DNA of 64,000 nucleotides from Phymorhynchus buccinoides (lineage: Eukaryota; Mollusca; Gastropoda; Neogastropoda; Raphitomidae): assembly GCA_017654935.2 (NCBI GenBank), contig CM065693.1, forward strand, positions 20,963,822 to 21,027,821, read 5' to 3'. The notes beneath the pieces are model-generated. The model had not been told where the DNA came from. It ran no database searches and saw nothing but the letters and a program-made list of their open reading frames with translations. Below, piece after piece: positions 61,458 through 64,000 of this stretch (within the stretch, counting starts at the first letter, position 1; each line of letters begins with the position of its first letter). A program made the translations under genes and the position numbers.

Positions 61458-62715
61458 CTGTGCACAGTGAAACAGTTTATGTCAAATCAGATGAAATGAA
61501 AGTATTCTACTGCAGTCTTGGATATTGCATTTAAACGCTTGGTTTAGATTCATACCTGTGGTAATTAACAAAGATACACACACACACACAAACTAGCTTC
61601 AACTGGTATGAAATTGTCAGTACGCCAAACACTAGGTCACATAGAAACAGACATTTTTCTATCAAACAAAAACACTAAACGTTCTTAGAAATGCCCATCT
61701 TAGTTTTTCATATAGACAAAAGGATGGGAGAGTGCAAAAAAGAAGAAAAAAGGACCACCTTAAAAAAAAGAAAAAGAAAGGAAAAAAACCAAAAAATAAA
61801 AAATGATGAAAATTATGTTTTACGTCCTCTCGGTCATACACATATGGGACATTTGTAAATACAAAGATGGTGGGAACAATACTGGCTGCAATGCCCGGAG
61901 GCAGTGCAACACTAGTAAAGTCCCGAGTTTTTAACAATATGGATAGGTGTAGCGGCAACCACGCCTCGGTTAAACCTAATTGGCTATGGTACTGCCACAT
62001 TTCTACATACAAGTATAAAAAATTTTAAAAAGAAAAGAAAAAAGAAAATGAAAGAAAAAAAATTAAAGGCAGGGATGGTAAAGTGTAAAAAACAAACAAA
62101 CAAACAAAATTGATTGTTACTGAGAACACCAGACTGTATAATTATGGAATGAAAGAAACATGTGTTTATCTCCAGAGTTAATGTTCTTTGAATTTTTCCT
62201 AGAGTTTCTCCAGAGTTATTGTTCTTTGCATTTCAATAGTTATTAGATGTTAGGGAGATGCAAAGGATGTAATAACAGGGTGTTACAGCATGTTGTCAGA
62301 TCTCAAGCCATATGGATTTATTTTTCTTTCCTTTTTAGGTGATAAACCTTTTTTTTTTTAAAGATCCAGTGGCATGATTTTTTTACTGTTCAATCCAAGT
62401 CCCAACACACAAACTGATCTTGTTTGCTTGTTTTAAATATTTAATATACAATTAAAGCCTTATTCTTCTCATCTTACAATTATACTTATCTGTATTGTTA
62501 AAAATTTTGGGACTTTACTGGTGTTGCACTGCCTCCGGGCATTGCCTCCAGGATCGTTCCCACCATCTTTATATCTACTAATGTCCCATATGTGTCTGTT
62601 CCAGACCGGAGGACGTTAAACAGATTTTCATTCTTATTCTTCACAAATGAAAGAACTTACCCCCTCCTCCCCACAAAAAAAAAGGAAAAAAAAGAAGCAT
62701 ATCAACTGCACAGAC
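61458..62715. other. Inverted copy of intron 46862-48131
   Basis: Contains the two dispersed-repeat copies seen in the left arm. Short A/T homopolymer differences near 61740-61800 are the main divergence. Confidence 0.7.
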
Positions 62716-62838
62716 CTCTGCATGTGGTCTGGTCCATGTTGAGAACGTAGCCGGGTGGACAGCCACACACAAAGCTACCCAGGGTGTTGGAGCAGGTGAA
62801 CTCACACACCTTGGGCACCTGTTGACACTCGTCCACAT
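62716..62838 (-). CDS. FBN: Fibrillin exon: cbEGF, inverted copy of 46739-46861
   Basis: 123 bp, same splice sites and an identical 73-residue flanking frame to the plus copy (DVDECQQVPKVCEFTC...). Confidence 0.88.
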
Positions 62839-64000
62839 CTGAAACAACACACACACATACAGGTAATACAACACACATACAGGTAATACCTGAAAATAAG
62901 AAACCAGTCAGTCGATTCATCACTAATCTTTGTGATTTACTGCTAACACATTATGAATTTCTGCTGGGTCTCTTCAAGAGAATGGGGATGCAAGAATGCA
63001 TGCAAGTATACCTGAAGTCGGAATTCAGGCAATTTGATGCAGTTTTAGGTAGCTGACTGCCTGAAAGAAAAGGCTCTTTAATGTGAGCACCCCGGGCACC
63101 CCATGGGCATACCAGAGGGGGTAGTGTCTTTCGCAAAAACAGTTCCACCCCCTTCTGGAAGTTCTGCGCTTGTAAATTCCTCTAATCTGTCTCATCCCTT
63201 TATTACTGTCATCTACCATCTTTCTACTTTACTGGTCCATTCTCCAGCCTTTGTTCTAGAAATTTGTACAAAGATTTTCTCCAGCAGAAGACGGACATGC
63301 TGGGCCTAACAATATTGCAGTTAGGCGCATAACGGTAGCACGACGTATCTGCGCTCATATGACAGGAAACTGTCTGAGCGATCAGCGACGAAGAATAATG
63401 ATTTGAAACTATGCTCTTGCACACTAGGTTTTGGCAAGAAAGTTCAGGCAAAAGTTTGGTTCACTGCATGCACCCATAAAGATGCTTCCTTTGAAGTGAA
63501 CTAACACTGTGCGTAATAAAGCACTCTTGTGGGAAATCATGACACAATTTTAAGCACAGGCGCTAGCATACAGTTTAGTCATTCCTTTAGACATGACAGT
63601 TTAGACATGCTTTATACATGTACAATATTTAAAACTTGAGGGGGGGGGGGGGGAAACATACAAAACAATAAACCAACAACAAAGTTAATAATAATAATAA
63701 ACGGACACTTATATGGCGCTTTTCATCGAACACAAAGCGCTTTACAGTCAGCATTGAAACACTCACAAACATACACACACGCACACAGACACACACACAA
63801 CAGACACACATGCACGCGAGTGAACGCGTTCTTGCACATACGACATACACACACAGACCCACACACATTTCATCAAACACACAGAAAACACATTCTCACT
63901 GAAACTCACACACACTTACACAAACACACACTTGTACAAACACGCACACACACACACAAACACACACACGTGCACTCACACTCACAGACACATACTCGCA
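62839..64000. other. Inverted copy of intron 45540-46738
   Basis: Family G repeat at about 63115-63385, a G run at 63639-63652 and CA tract from 63760 mirror the left arm. No new feature was seen. Confidence 0.7.

Larger units (their letters stand above)
54890..64000 (-). repeat. Right arm of the large palindrome
   Basis: The inverted copy of 45540-54890. It carries five cbEGF exons, the LINE fragment, MITE J and the exon-edge array on the minus strand. The last bases (tgcactcacactcacagaca) pair with about 45550, so the arm does not end inside the window. Confidence 0.93.

Overview
The window is animal nuclear DNA: genes split into small exons by GT-AG introns, long stretches of microsatellite, and many short dispersed repeats. 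A tRNA-derived SINE with a conserved central domain, repeat style and base composition point to a mollusc, probably a marine gastropod; this is an inference. The dominant gene is a plus-strand fibrillin. Its exons run in the order TB (damaged, 6203) - 6 cbEGF - TB - 5 cbEGF - TB - 6 cbEGF, nearly all in phase 1-1. As I recall vertebrate fibrillins, this matches the C-terminal half (TB - 7 cbEGF - TB - 5 cbEGF - TB - 7 cbEGF), and individual domains correspond one to one in spacing.

Layout. 1-4769: four exons of an unidentified Pro/Gln/Met-rich gene, ended by a 500-N scaffold gap (4770-5269). 5270-9700: CT repeat, a lone fibrillin TB exon carrying a frameshift and a stop, then a candidate small exon and the terminal exon with 3' UTR of what is probably the first gene. 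11892-20475: six cbEGF exons. 22692-24208: TB domain in two exons. 26318-39543: five cbEGF exons. 41972-43721: TB domain in two exons. 44282-50984: five more cbEGF exons; a sixth is intact only on the minus strand (56432-56554), with a corrupted plus-strand version near 53184.

The striking feature is that most fibrillin exons sit beside a tandem array built from their own edge. Some arrays repeat the splice acceptor plus the first 33-80 coding bases (12869-13830, 16932-17672, 27260-27624, 30415-37437, 44127-44281). Others repeat the last coding bases plus the donor (19492-19545, 20476-20705, 22896-23665, 39590-40475, 49080-50160). This recurrent exon-edge amplification within one gene is the strongest candidate for something undescribed.

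From about 45540 to the window end the sequence is a long palindrome centred near 54890: 45.5-54.9 kb reappears inverted at 54.9-64 kb, with a degraded consensus near the centre. It is best explained as a fold-back or haplotype-joining assembly error, though a real inverted duplication is not excluded. Introns also hold several MITE families, a LINE 3' end nested in a MITE, and long CT, GT/CA, G and GAT tracts.
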